Below are positions 11,665-22,229 of a DNA stretch of 64,000 bases, piece after piece (the stretch's first letter is position 1; each line of letters begins with the position of its first letter). The stretch spans positions 290,966 to 354,965 of the forward strand of contig RHPI01002112.1 of NCBI GenBank assembly GCA_009103225.1, read 5' to 3'. The notes below the pieces were generated by a model that did not search any database, was not told the DNA's origin, and was given only the letters and a program-made list of their open reading frames with translations. The position numbers were made by a program, and so were the translations under genes. The DNA is from Chlorokybus atmophyticus. Taxonomy: Eukaryota; Streptophyta; Chlorokybophyceae; Chlorokybales; Chlorokybaceae.

Positions 11665-13687
11665 TGCGACTCAACTTTGCCACACCGACGCCTTGTGGCA
11701 AGTCACGCTAGCCCCGCTCCATTCACCCAACCGCCAGCTGTCGTTAGCATTGCCGAACGCCATCAATCAGCAGGCAGCTTCGCCGCCGCCCCATTGTGGA
11801 CGCGGATTTAGGGTTTCAACCCACGCCTGACAATGCCCTTCACACCCAAGCACAAACTTGCCCGTGATTACCCCTCCCCCACCCCCCCGCCCCCCACCCC
11901 CTTCTCCTCCAGCACCTCCTGCTTTACCTCCTTCTCCTCCTACAGCCCCCACCTCGCCGCCCCCACCTCGCCGCCGCCTAAGCCAATGCTGATTTTGATA
12001 ATGCTCATGTGTCCGACACAGTTTCCGCTTACAGGCAGGTTTTTCCTGTTGTCTCGTTGCAGCACCGCACGTGGACGTGACGCGGCGGAGTGTGTGACGA
12101 GGCGGTGTGGCGCCGGCGGGAAGCGACGGCCACAATGCGTGTCGTGACGTGACGGTCGAGACAGCGATGATTGTGATGGCAGCATTATCGTACCTATCGT
12201 ACCTAATACCGCTACAGGCCGCATGGGTAGGGTTGATTGTTTTGCAAATGTCACGCGCAGCACGATGCGTGACTTTGTGCCAAGATCAGCCCTAGCCATG
12301 TACACTCATGCGCGAGGAACATTTGACTGAAGGGCCTTGATAATATTTTAGTGTCCATGCGACCTTACATAAACTAGGGTAGATTGCCATAACTTCGTGT
12401 GGCTCAGGTTATGACGGCTGATAGGTAAAGATGCTTCACAATTTATATAAACTTTCAATGTGTTCAAATAGATTCGAAAGCTACATAGTGTTCCTATGCG
12501 ACACAACCATTCACGGTAACCTCAAATGATTGTGAGCACAATTGCGGCCAGGCCGAGACACGATGCAGCTTGCATTGTTATAGCATAGCAACAGCACAGT
12601 AAAGCACAGCTCGCAAGCCATGCAAGAGGCACTTAACAACAACTTGGGTGGGGCTACACTAGACCAGTATCCTGGGCTAAAACCGCTGTAAAGATAGGAG
12701 AGAGCGGGGGAGTAGGGGACGAAGAAGAGGTAGATAGCTAAGGCAAATGTAGAGCATCACATGTTACTGCGCAGAGCTGTCAACGAAGCGTTCCCCGCCA
12801 CTGTGGAGCATGCACAATTCAACTGATATTGTGTTACAATTGTTGCATGAATCCACATTATCCTCAACCTTCAGCGCCTTTTCAATATGCAACACAGGTC
12901 ACGGTGACCTGGTGGAACACCCACATTTTGTAACATACTACTCTTAAAAGCCTCTGAGTTTCGCCGTCCGTTATGCCTCTATAGTCCACTGTAACTTTAA
13001 CTTTACAGCGGCTGCATTGTTGGTGTGCAGCTAAGCGGCTGTATACGTATTGTTAGCGTGAGGGTGCGCAATGTAAATCAGCAGCACAGCAAGGCATCAC
13101 ATCACATATCCGCAAGCAGTCATGTATGATCGAAACAGTGTGAGCTTATATACATGCAGGCATAATGTTTATGCTCTCCGCACCAACTCATTGGTGACTC
13201 AATTTGCACTCACATGTTTGATATACTTTGTGGTTTTTCTGAGCTCCAACTCCTGCACGAACATCTCATCCAACTGCTTGTATGTAGTACCACACGTCAG
13301 CCCTTGCATGTTGCGGAGTCAGCTTTCAGCCTCCGCATCAGCTGTTTTAATCTATGGCCATCTCTGCACATAGGTTATAACAGCCAGGCTTTGTTGGGAG
13401 TGTTGTGCAAGTGGATGGGGAGACATCAAGGCATCATCTGTGGTGCCACATACAAGTTTTTGCATCATCTGATACATAAAATGTTCCAGCAGCACCGACA
13501 GCAGCTCGGGTGAGGTAAGTGATAGGTGAGTGGATGCGGGGAGCAGGGTTCCTGGCCGCAAGTTGGTCCTAAGGGACTGTGATTGTGTCATTGCTGTGTC
13601 ATTGCCTATTGATGGCGTTGTGTGTGTCAATGTCTGTGCATGCTGTTGACATTGCTGCCCTGCCACCAAGACTAACGGCTCCTAACA
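11665..13687. other. Spacer with a G-rich tract; no confident gene
   Basis: On the minus strand, 12135-11767 is open and encodes a Gly-rich stretch (GGEGGGGRGGGGGVITGKF) just upstream of the BTB gene. It could be the end of another glycine-rich protein or simply the translation of a C-rich plus-strand run (11872-11960), which also has G-quadruplex potential on the minus strand. The rest (12.2-13.7 kb) has only short frames on both strands. Confidence 0.5.
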
Positions 13688-13942
13688 GGCAGATAGCAGT
13701 GTATTGGCTTGTCGTTTTGGGTTGTGTAGTGCAAGGTACAAGAAGCGATGGCGGCTCAGTGGCTGCGGGGCCCAATCAGTCGTTATTGTCGTCAAGTCCA
13801 GGTCTTTGGTGCTGCTGCGGACAAGCCTGACATCCACGCATTTGTTGTGCAGATTGTTCCTGCTCTGCTTGCTCGCTGTGCTTGCTATCAACCCTGCCTT
13901 GCCCTGGCTGTGGGTGGTAGTATAGACTAGCCTATGCTGTCT
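13688..13942. repeat. 255-bp direct repeat, copy 1
   Basis: This segment recurs at 19790-20044, as far as I can compare by eye without any difference. The flanks differ completely on both sides. No terminal inverted repeats or target-site duplications are visible, and translations in either strand resemble nothing known. The second copy stops exactly at a single N. Confidence 0.9.
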
Positions 13943-14274
13943 AGCGCTGGTCTGGGCCCCCCCTAATCTTGTTGTTGCAATTGCTTGCTGCGTGTGCTTT
14001 ACATACCTTCTAGCAACTGCACTATGTCAGCTAGCAAGCGTGATATGCATACGGTATCATAGTACATAACACACAAGAGTTGCATGTTGCAAACTCCGCG
14101 GTATATCACAGGTAACCGTGCACAAGCAAAGCAAGCACACAAAATTAAGTGGGGGCAAACACATAGTTATACGTACTCACAAAGTAACAACTTCACCGCA
14201 ACTAGACCTAGAGACCTTCACATTCAGAAGCAGATAGGGCACATGCAAAGTAGCAAGTAAAACGAATCAAGTTT

Positions 14275-14614
14275 CCGCAATGTGGCCGGGGGGTGCAGTT
14301 GACAAGCGCTTAGCCCAACTCAACCTACCAAACCCACCTCTATTTATGTGCAAATGCGCAGGAATTAGACGCACTGAGACACCACCACTTCCTGTTTGGT
14401 TGTCTGAAATGTACGACATACACAGCGTAATGCTACATCTGATCCTCCGCAATGTGGCGGGGGGGTGCAGTTGGCAAGCGCTCAGCCCAACTCAACCTAC
14501 CTAACCCACCTCTATTTATGTGCAAATGCGCAGGAAATAGACGCACTGGGACACCACCACTTCCTGTTTTGTTGTCTGAAATGTACGACAAACACAGCGT
14601 AATGCTACATCTGA
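14275..14614. repeat. 172-bp tandem duplication
   Basis: Units 14275-14446 and 14447-14614 are about 90% alike and lie head to tail, each beginning CCGCAATGTGG and containing CTATTTATGTGCAAATGCGC. No coding function is apparent. The duplication lies downstream of the oligopeptidase B stop codon. Confidence 0.9.
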
Positions 14615-14901
14615 CGACATAGTGAGAATGTTTGACAAGCACAATGTTCATTGCGCCGTAATGCTTTGTTCGTTTGCTTTTATTGGATATAATGTCGGCA
14701 TTTAATTTGACGCAGTCCGCCGTTCCATCATCAGAGCGTGATGGAGTAAACACAAATAGCATGCCACCAACTAGTAAGATGTCATAAGATGCTGACAAGC
14801 ACCGCACATGTAAGCCTCCTTTTCCAAGAGTTGCTAGCCCAACCTCCAGTGATGAGCCAGCGTCCGAGCGCATCTGAACAACCCGTACATCACTAACTTC
14901 A

Positions 14902-14935
14902 CTACACATGGTCAGTTCACACTGACCATGTGTAG
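14902..14935. repeat. Hairpin, perfect 15-bp arms, 4-nt loop
   Basis: CTACACATGGTCAGT and its exact reverse complement flank TCAC. It lies about 160 bp beyond the oligopeptidase B stop, so a role in its 3' UTR is possible but unproven. Confidence 0.85.
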
Positions 14936-15095
14936 AAAGCATGCCTGTTAAGCGTACCACACCTTTGCAATTGGACACATGGCGGGCAGACGCGCAGCGC
15001 CATGCAAACAGTAGACACAGTAGCATGCGCAACACAGCATGTGCCACACTGGCAGCTGCCAATGAATCTTATTTTTACAAACTCTCGAAGTTCAA

Positions 15096-18000
15096 CTACG
15101 CACAAACAGCAGCTCGTGTTCCAAAGATCGAGTCGAACAGCCTTTCATGAGGAAGGCTCAAGTGCAAGGCTTTCAACAGGAAGGCTTGCTCAAAGGCAAC
15201 CTCCCTCAAACGATCAAACCTGAAGAAACAGAGACTGTCAACAAGATGACCTGACAGTGGTGAGGGGGAGTTGCTAGGGACTGGCTGTTTCAAACAGCAT
15301 CCGCATGGTAAATTAAGCTGAAGCTCTTACCGTCCAGACTTGGAGAAGTGTCCAGCACCCATGTCACACTTCACCAAACACAGGTTGTCATCTTGCTTGT
15401 GCTCGCGGAGCTTTGCGGCAAATTTCAGTGGCTCCCAGTAACCAACACGCGGGTCGTGCAGACCTGTCAAATCATCATAATGTTGAAGTGCACATGCAGC
15501 GGAATCCATGCGCACCGACAAGGCATTATAACAAAATGGATGTCAGCCGTAAGTACTGACAAGAGTACTTATGGCTGACATCCTGCTGCCAAGACTACCG
15601 CCTTCTATGTTTGAGTACCTGCAGTGATAAGCAAATGAGGGTACGCCTGCCGCTGCACATTGTCCAAGGGAGAGTAGCTCTTGATGTAGTCGTAGTACAC
15701 CTTCTCTGCAGGATTGCCCCACTCTTCCCATTCGATCGTGGTCAGAGGGATGGAGGGGTCCGACACCGTGGTTAGCACGTCCACAAATGGCACTGCTGCA
15801 ATTGCAGCCGCAAACAGATCCTGTATAGAGGGTTTAAGCGAATCAGCAACCTGCTGCGGTGCATATCAGTTGCAAGAATTGATGTGATCACATGCTCTTC
15901 TTACCGGCCGCATGTTGAGGACTGCTCCCATAAGCAGGCCGCCTGCGCTGCGACCCTGCATGCACAAGCTGGAAGGGCTTGTCCATCTGCGCAAAGGGAG
16001 AATCAGTCGCTGATACAATCAGTCATGCAGAGCGCGGTTGATAAGGCCTTGATCTGATTCAGTGTTAATTTAGGCAGCATTAACTGCGGCCACTATCGTG
16101 TGAGAGCGACCAATGCGTTCAGGCGACAGCCAAGCCGTATGCATCTGTTGGGTGGCAGTACACGTGTCGCAAAGTTAGACCAAGCAAAGCAAGTTGCAAG
16201 GATCATACGCTTGCCTAGCATGACTCCCGGCAACAGCATTGAGTTAGCAATGCAAAATGATGCACGCGGCTGACATGTGCTGCTGCATTGCAGCCAATGG
16301 TATATACTGAACATGACTGGCCAATGGACACACAAACACGTGCAACAATCTGTGCGAATGCAACACATTCAATGTCAGCGCACTGTGAAGAATGCACAGT
16401 GCGCTGACACGCCGACCAGTGGCAGCTGCCATGTTGCAAAGTGCAGTACCTGTTGTTGATGAGGTACTCGGCGCATGCTATAAAATCAGTGAACGTGTTC
16501 TTCTTGTGCAGGAGCTTGCCATCCTCATACCACGCACGTCCCATCTCTCCACCGCCTCGAATGTGCGCAATTGCGAAGATGAAGCCTCGGTCCAGAAGTG
16601 AAACGCGCGTGCTCGAGAAGTATGGGTCCGAGCATGCCTGGTGCAGCGAATAGCTTCAGTCCACGCTTCAGTCAGCCAGTTTTGCTCTTATTTCTACGTT
16701 TATAACGTCGGTCAAGGCAACCTGCAAACCAAAGCCTTATAGGGACGCCTTACCTCATATGATCCGTAACCGTCCAACAGCAGGGGGTCAGAGCCATCAA
16801 GCCGCACAACATCCTCCCTGTCAATTCAGCGATTACTATGTGAATATACTTGTTATGTGTGGGGACTAGATTGAAGGAGCAGGTACACGGCAGGTACCAC
16901 ACCTGAACACAATGGAGATGGGGACGCGCACACCATCCTCCGCTGTAGCCCACCGCCTGACAGTCTTGTACAAGCTGGCATCAAAGTCTCCAAGCACCTG
17001 TTTTGCAGAAAACATCAACAGGGGGGTACCCAACACCAAAGATGCTCGTGTCAAATTCTACGCCAACCTACCGCTTGCGTCTTCAACACAGCACGTTCAT
17101 GCGTGTTCATGTCGTACTCAACAACCTGTCATAAAGGCAAGTTTAGCTTGAAAATCATGAGCGGTGAAAGTATTGTAGCCCAGAGGCAGCCAATGCGGCG
17201 CACCGTAGCAGGAGTTTTGAGAGAGTTGAACTCAAAGCGGAGCAGAGACGATTTGAAGCAGCTTTCTTCAGAGCTGAGAGAGTACGCTTCCTCAGGGAAA
17301 GATATGCGCGTTCCCTGACAGACATCAGGATGTTCAACTTGACTGTTGTTTCACAGGAGTCAATGCGCAAATTCAAAGCACTGGATACCTTCTCCAGTGG
17401 TGAGTCGTTGTTCAAAAGATCATCAAGCCTGTAGACTGAAATGTGCTGCAAGCCGCCCTCGCGTTCTGACACTGCAACATGCTGCGCAAACGTCTGGACA
17501 TCTTCAAGCTTGACACTGTCAAAGACAATGTCAGTAACAATGTTCACGCATCTGGCTTACCACCATGTCATGGCAAGCAGCAACACTTACTGTGTCCGAT
17601 GTGGAAGAATGGTGCGCAAATTGGAAGGCTCAGCAACCTGCCAGGTGCAGGCAATATCAGTACACGCCAGCTGCAGTGTCCCAACAGGCTGTTCTGCAAC
17701 ATTCTAATTGCTTAGTTGACTGTACCGGAGCAACGCAAAGCACGGAGTTCACACTGTCGTCCGTGCGCAGTGTGATAAAGAAGTGATCAGCCGTGTGGGA
17801 GACCTGCGGCAGACCGTTGCATCAAGGCATGCAACTGAAACACCTACTGCAACCTGACAAACTGCATATCTGTGCTGGAGGCACCGTTAGACACAAGTAA
17901 CATGGCTATACCGAGTAGTCTGTGCCGTGTACACGAGGCAGAATGACTTGCCAGGCGTCTTGCGGCCGGTCTGCACTGATAAACCAGGCTTCTGAAGTTA

Positions 18001-20542
18001 TCTGCAGCGCATGTCGAGTGAGAAACAGCAGTTGAGTAATCAGTGCCTGCCAGCATCTATGCAGCATTTGTTCAATGTGCTAACCGTGGAGTTGCTGGAC
18101 ACAAAAAGGTACTTCTCGCTCTCAGACTTGCCTATGGATACATGATACTGCTCATCATCCTGGACAAGGTCAAGAGCATCTTGTCAGATAGCACACATGG
18201 CAGGCTTTTGTCGCATATGAGCTTGATAGCAAACAAACCTCATGATAAACGCACACATCCTCCGTACTGGAAGTGCCAACTGTGTGCCTCCACAACTGCA
18301 GGCAAGCAGTGAGCAATAAGGCTTTTGGCACATAGGTGCAAGCCACATATTGACAACTCAGAACATACTTTGTGCGGCCGGTCAATGTCATCCAGCGTGA
18401 GGTAGAACAAGCTGCGGTTGTCATTTGCCCACATCACATCACCGGCACAGTTCTCTACCCTTGTTGAGAGAAACTCGCCTGTGGCAAGATCCTGAAGTAC
18501 ACAACGTTTACAGCTTCAGCGCTTGCGCTGGAAACCCTTCACATTCCAAGCAGTGACAGGGTACATGCACTGCCCAGCATACCTTTACCCTCAAGGTGTA
18601 CTTCTCGCCACCAGCAGTGTCTTCCATGATGGCCAACACTTGGTGATCAGGACTGACCTGTACACAACAGATAACAGCTTACGCCAGGCTACTTAGGCCC
18701 CCACCGTCGTCACCAATGCTATCAGTGTAGCAAGCTTACCGCAGCATCGCCGCACACGTAGTACTCATGCGCAGCAGCGCGCTCATTCTCGTCAAGCAGT
18801 ATTTCTTCCTGCACGCCAGAAACCAAGGCATAAGTAGGCGTACTCACAATGGCTCCAACAGTAACCAGAACCACGCTCACCGGTTCAGTGGTGACATCGT
18901 AAAGCGCTTCACCCAACCTGAGTGCCGGTGCACCTTCTGGGATGCGCCGCCTGACAGGCGGCAGCATTGCAACATGAGCGTCTTGTTCACCACCCCAAGA
19001 ACAGACAGTTCAGATATTCTTAACTCACCTGCAGTGCACCCTGTACTGCTTCCCCTCCTCCATGCGGTCGTAGTAGTAGAACGGGCCATCCCTCTGCCAT
19101 GGTTGAAGGAAACTGACAAGTCAGCACACAACATGCTGTAATGTGCAAAACACTGCTACAGCAGTAAGCTGAGCAACGCAAAGCCCTTACCAGTGCAACA
19201 GATTGCTCAGCCTCCTTGATGCGACTACGCATTTCTTTGTAAAGCTCTTCCTGCAACTCTGCAGTATCGGACAGTACCCTTTCTGTGTGTGTGTTCTCTG
19301 CAACAATGTAATCCAACACCTGGCATCACTTTAATCAGAATGCAAACAACAACAACCATAGCAGTCTGTACAATAAGCAAACACACGGACACAAGAGCTT
19401 CTGACTGCTTATGACAGCATCCTGACCTCCGGATCTTGACGTGCATCATCGCGCATCCAGTAGTAATTATCCACCCTTTTATCGCCACAAGCGGATGTGA
19501 GCACTGTCTTGACCTTCTTTGCCACTGGAGGGCTGGAAACACCTACAGTCGTCTTTGTGATGGTGATCCCAACTTCCTCATCGGATGTGGCTGCAGCAGT
19601 CACACTGATAGACAGAACAGAATCAGCAGCAGCCTCACAAACAGTGTCCTACAACTCACAGTTACGGTTTGCTTTGCTTTCACCAAGGCATGCCTTCATT
19701 GTGCTTGCAGACAACAATAACAACTACAGGCAGGTAGCTGTGCGTGTGTGCTTGTCATACTGCCAATTGTGTGCTCGTGGGTCGGAGGGGGCAGATAGCA
19801 GTGTATTGGCTTGTCGTTTTGGGTTGTGTAGTGCAAGGTACAAGAAGCGATGGCGGCTCAGTGGCTGCGGGGCCCAATCAGTCGTTATTGTCGTCAAGTC
19901 CAGGTCTTTGGTGCTGCTGCGGACAAGCCTGACATCCACGCATTTGTTGTGCAGATTGTTCCTGCTCTGCTTGCTCGCTGTGCTTGCTATCAACCCTGCC
20001 TTGCCCTGGCTGTGGGTGGTAGTATAGACTAGCCTATGCTGTCTNGTTATATGCTACGGTAGCCTCAGCACCCTGACGACAACATTGTGCATGATGTGCA
20101 CTGTGAATCTGAGCCAGCGAAGCAGGCATTGCTCTTGCTGTTCCGTTCGCAAGTCCGAACCTCATGTTCCTATGACAAATATGAGTCAACTTGGATCAGC
20201 TCACCTTGACGCAGCGGTGACGAGTAGCTGCCGTCGGGTGAGCTCGCCTCCTGCATGTGCGCTCGCAGAGCTGCTGCCACCGCCAGCAGCATGTCCACCA
20301 TTGGATCTGCTGCTTGTAGAGGAAGGGCCCATGCTACCCTTACGTGCCGACTGGGGGCGCAACGGGGATGAAACAGCAGATGCAACGACCGCCGCAGCTG
20401 CCGCAGCCTGGTGCTGCTGCTGACCTGGCCTTGCTGACTGCCTGCCGGCTAGCCTCACGAGTGACGCCCCGCTCCCGGAAGCCGACGCCCCACTCTTTGA
20501 CACCGCTCCTCCCGTTGTCGCCAAGCAGGAAGCAGACGGCAT
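15096..20542 (-). CDS. Oligopeptidase B (S9A prolyl oligopeptidase family), organelle-targeted
   Basis: About 22 exons encode a serine peptidase that cuts after basic residues in short peptides. Exon 1 (20542-20205) is an Ala/Ser/Arg-rich leader ending in [12 protein letters not shown], like a plastid transit peptide with a twin-Arg motif. Exon 2 (19604-19427) joins in phase and begins the mature part (DNYYWMRDD). Other family blocks in order: [14 protein letters not shown] (19093-19029), [19 protein letters not shown] (~18.4 kb), LRTILPHRT (~17.6 kb), [19 protein letters not shown] (16637-16450). The catalytic triad is present: Ser in QGRSAGG (15986-15905), Asp in [12 protein letters not shown] (15463-15331), His in [10 protein letters not shown] (same exon, near 15340). 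The last exon is 15219-15096. Exons between 17.6 and 19.0 kb are clear in content but their edges are approximate. Intron 1 contains repeat copy 2 and the N at 20045; other introns carry hairpins at 15539 and 16373. Confidence 0.93.
15539..15582. repeat. Intronic hairpin, 19-bp stem with one G-U pair
   Basis: GATGTCAGCCGTAAGTACT pairs with AGTACTTATGGCTGACATC across a 6-nt loop, inside an oligopeptidase B intron. Confidence 0.85.
16373..16409. repeat. Intronic hairpin, perfect 15-bp stem
   Basis: TGTCAGCGCACTGTG and its exact reverse complement flank AAGAATG, inside the oligopeptidase B intron between 15987 and 16449. Confidence 0.88.
19790..20044. repeat. 255-bp direct repeat, copy 2, abutting a single N
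   Basis: Same sequence as 13688-13942. It lies in intron 1 of the oligopeptidase B gene and ends at the base before the N at 20045. The exact identity and the abrupt end at an unresolved base suggest mistaken gap closure rather than a biological insertion. Confidence 0.9.
20045..20045. other. Single undetermined base (N), probable assembly join
   Basis: It marks the right edge of repeat copy 2. Exon 1 of oligopeptidase B lies to the right of it and exon 2 to the left; the two exons still join in phase. Confidence 0.9.
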
Positions 20543-21159
20543 CCGCGCCGCCGCCCCACCCGACCACGGACCACTGCCGACGCCTACACCACACACATGC
20601 ACTGCAGCATGGTGTCTGCTTTGCTCTCAACTCTAGGCCGCCCACAACTTCCATCCAGCCTGCCGTTGTCTTTCAATTATGCTTCCCTGTGGTTAAACCC
20701 TTAACCGCGAGAAGCCTATAACTCGGTCGGCTTGCCGCCCGCATCGCGGTTACGTGGTGTTGTCAACGTACGCTTCAAGGTTAAGGGTAACGGTCGCGGG
20801 AAGTCGGGCTGGCCTTCCGGCACGAGACGGCCGTTCCGTGTCGTCGATGTGGCCGCAGGGCATCCCCTAACCGTCGGATTCGCCATGTGCGCGCGGCCTC
20901 GTGGGCAATGGCACGGTCCTCACCGACCAGCAAAAGGTCCGAACTTTCACACAGCCAATCAACTCGACTGCTGTCCACTGGCAACGCCCACGTGTCGGTA
21001 GCTACCGGCAAACGTGGAGCTTCCGATGCTGGAAGGTCGATTGAGCAATCTGCTTTCTTCCAACTCACAGCTTCCTTCCGTATTTGAAAACTGAACGGAT
21101 GCGGCATACATTCATACAGAAAACGGTGTGCTGTGCGGGGCGGCGGCGAGGTTGTGGAC

Positions 21160-21746
21160 ATGGGCGGTATGCGCGAGAGCGTTGGTGAGCCGGAAAACGT
21201 TCCGGCGTCAGAGAAAGAGAACAAGCAGGATGAGGTGCCACAGAAGCAGCAGCAGCAGGCGTTGGAGCGATCGGCCCTCAGAGTGACCGAAAAGGTGGAT
21301 CCCAAGGAGGCTCGCAGGAGATGCGCCATGAGGAGGAGGAAGAAGGAGAAAGACATGATAGAGAACTTGAGGAGGGACTTGAACCTGACTTCAGATTGGA
21401 AACCAAAGAACGTGTTGTGGATGGCGCTGACGTCTGGCAGGACCTGGTGGCCCGAACCGGATGGGGAGTCACTGATCATGTGTGAGGTAAGTGATGCTGA
21501 AGGATGGGAAGAGTGAGTGTCATCTTGACGCAAGACTGAAAATTGTAGCTGCTTGAAATCTTGCCTTCTTGTTGTCTGCAGGGTTGGCATCCCAACTCCC
21601 CGCGTGGCCCAGATTGGATGTAAGTAGCAGCCTCATGCACTGCAATTTCACCTCATTTCAAGGATGTTGCTGATGCTTATGCTTGCCTGTGCGTACACTG
21701 ACCCGTGCTTGACTGCAGCTCGGCCCCGCGATATTCAGCAAGCTGA
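21160..21746 (+). CDS. Small basic protein of unknown function (130 aa)
   Basis: Three exons (21160-21486, 21582-21619, 21719-21746) with good splice sites (GAG|GTAAGT, GAT|GTAAGT, both acceptors TGCAG) close in phase to a 130-residue protein. The first 40 residues are polar and Gln-rich. The middle is strongly basic (ARRRCAMRRRKKEKDMIENL), probably helical. The tail is Trp/Pro-rich (SGRTWWPEPDG, then GWHPNSPRGPDWI). I recognise no family; the conserved-looking tail suggests a defined binding role. The start was taken as the ATG at 21160; an upstream stop at about 21085 limits extension in the same frame. It is divergent from oligopeptidase B, whose ATG is about 620 bp away. Confidence 0.6.
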
Positions 21747-22229
21747 CACCGCGCTTTACTGCCAGCTGTGTACATACTCCATTGCGGGGATCAACATACA
21801 GCAACACCTTGTGCGTCCATTCCCAACTATTACTTGCGTGGTGCATGAGTTGTGCCGACAAACTTACCTTTGCAACAGGCCAGCCTACTGCTGGATTAGC
21901 AGATAACTAGGGCATGTGTCACTCACTTTGCCTGCCTTACAATACACCTCTGCATCTATCCATGGTTGCAATGCATTCCCTCCTGATGCAAATGCAGATT
22001 ACCCAGCCAGTAAACCTATCAGGAAAGCTCACTGCTGAACCCGAGAAGTGTCACATGCATAAATCTTGCGGCGACTGAACATGCGCTGAATGAGTTTACA
22101 GTCAGGCACAACTGGGTGTCGATGCTGCAACGTGTGACATGCTCGCGATGTGGGCTGCATTGTGTGTGACTGTCGCAGTTTCAAGAATACCTGCAGCCAA
22201 CAACAAGGAATTGTATAGCATGGTGAATG
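21747..22229. other. Short intergenic spacer, nothing recognised
   Basis: This spacer separates the convergent ends of the small basic protein and the MORN/J gene. No repeat or coding signal stands out. Confidence 0.6.

Noticed and set aside
11872..12000. Gly-rich minus-strand frame as a second ALK-like glycine-rich domain
   Set aside because: The frame comes from a nearly pure C-run on the plus strand, has no flanking domain, and did not join the BTB gene in phase.
20781..21590. 269-codon open frame on the minus strand
   Set aside because: It is antisense to the three-exon plus-strand gene, which has in-phase splice sites; the minus translation is Ser/Cys-rich low-complexity.
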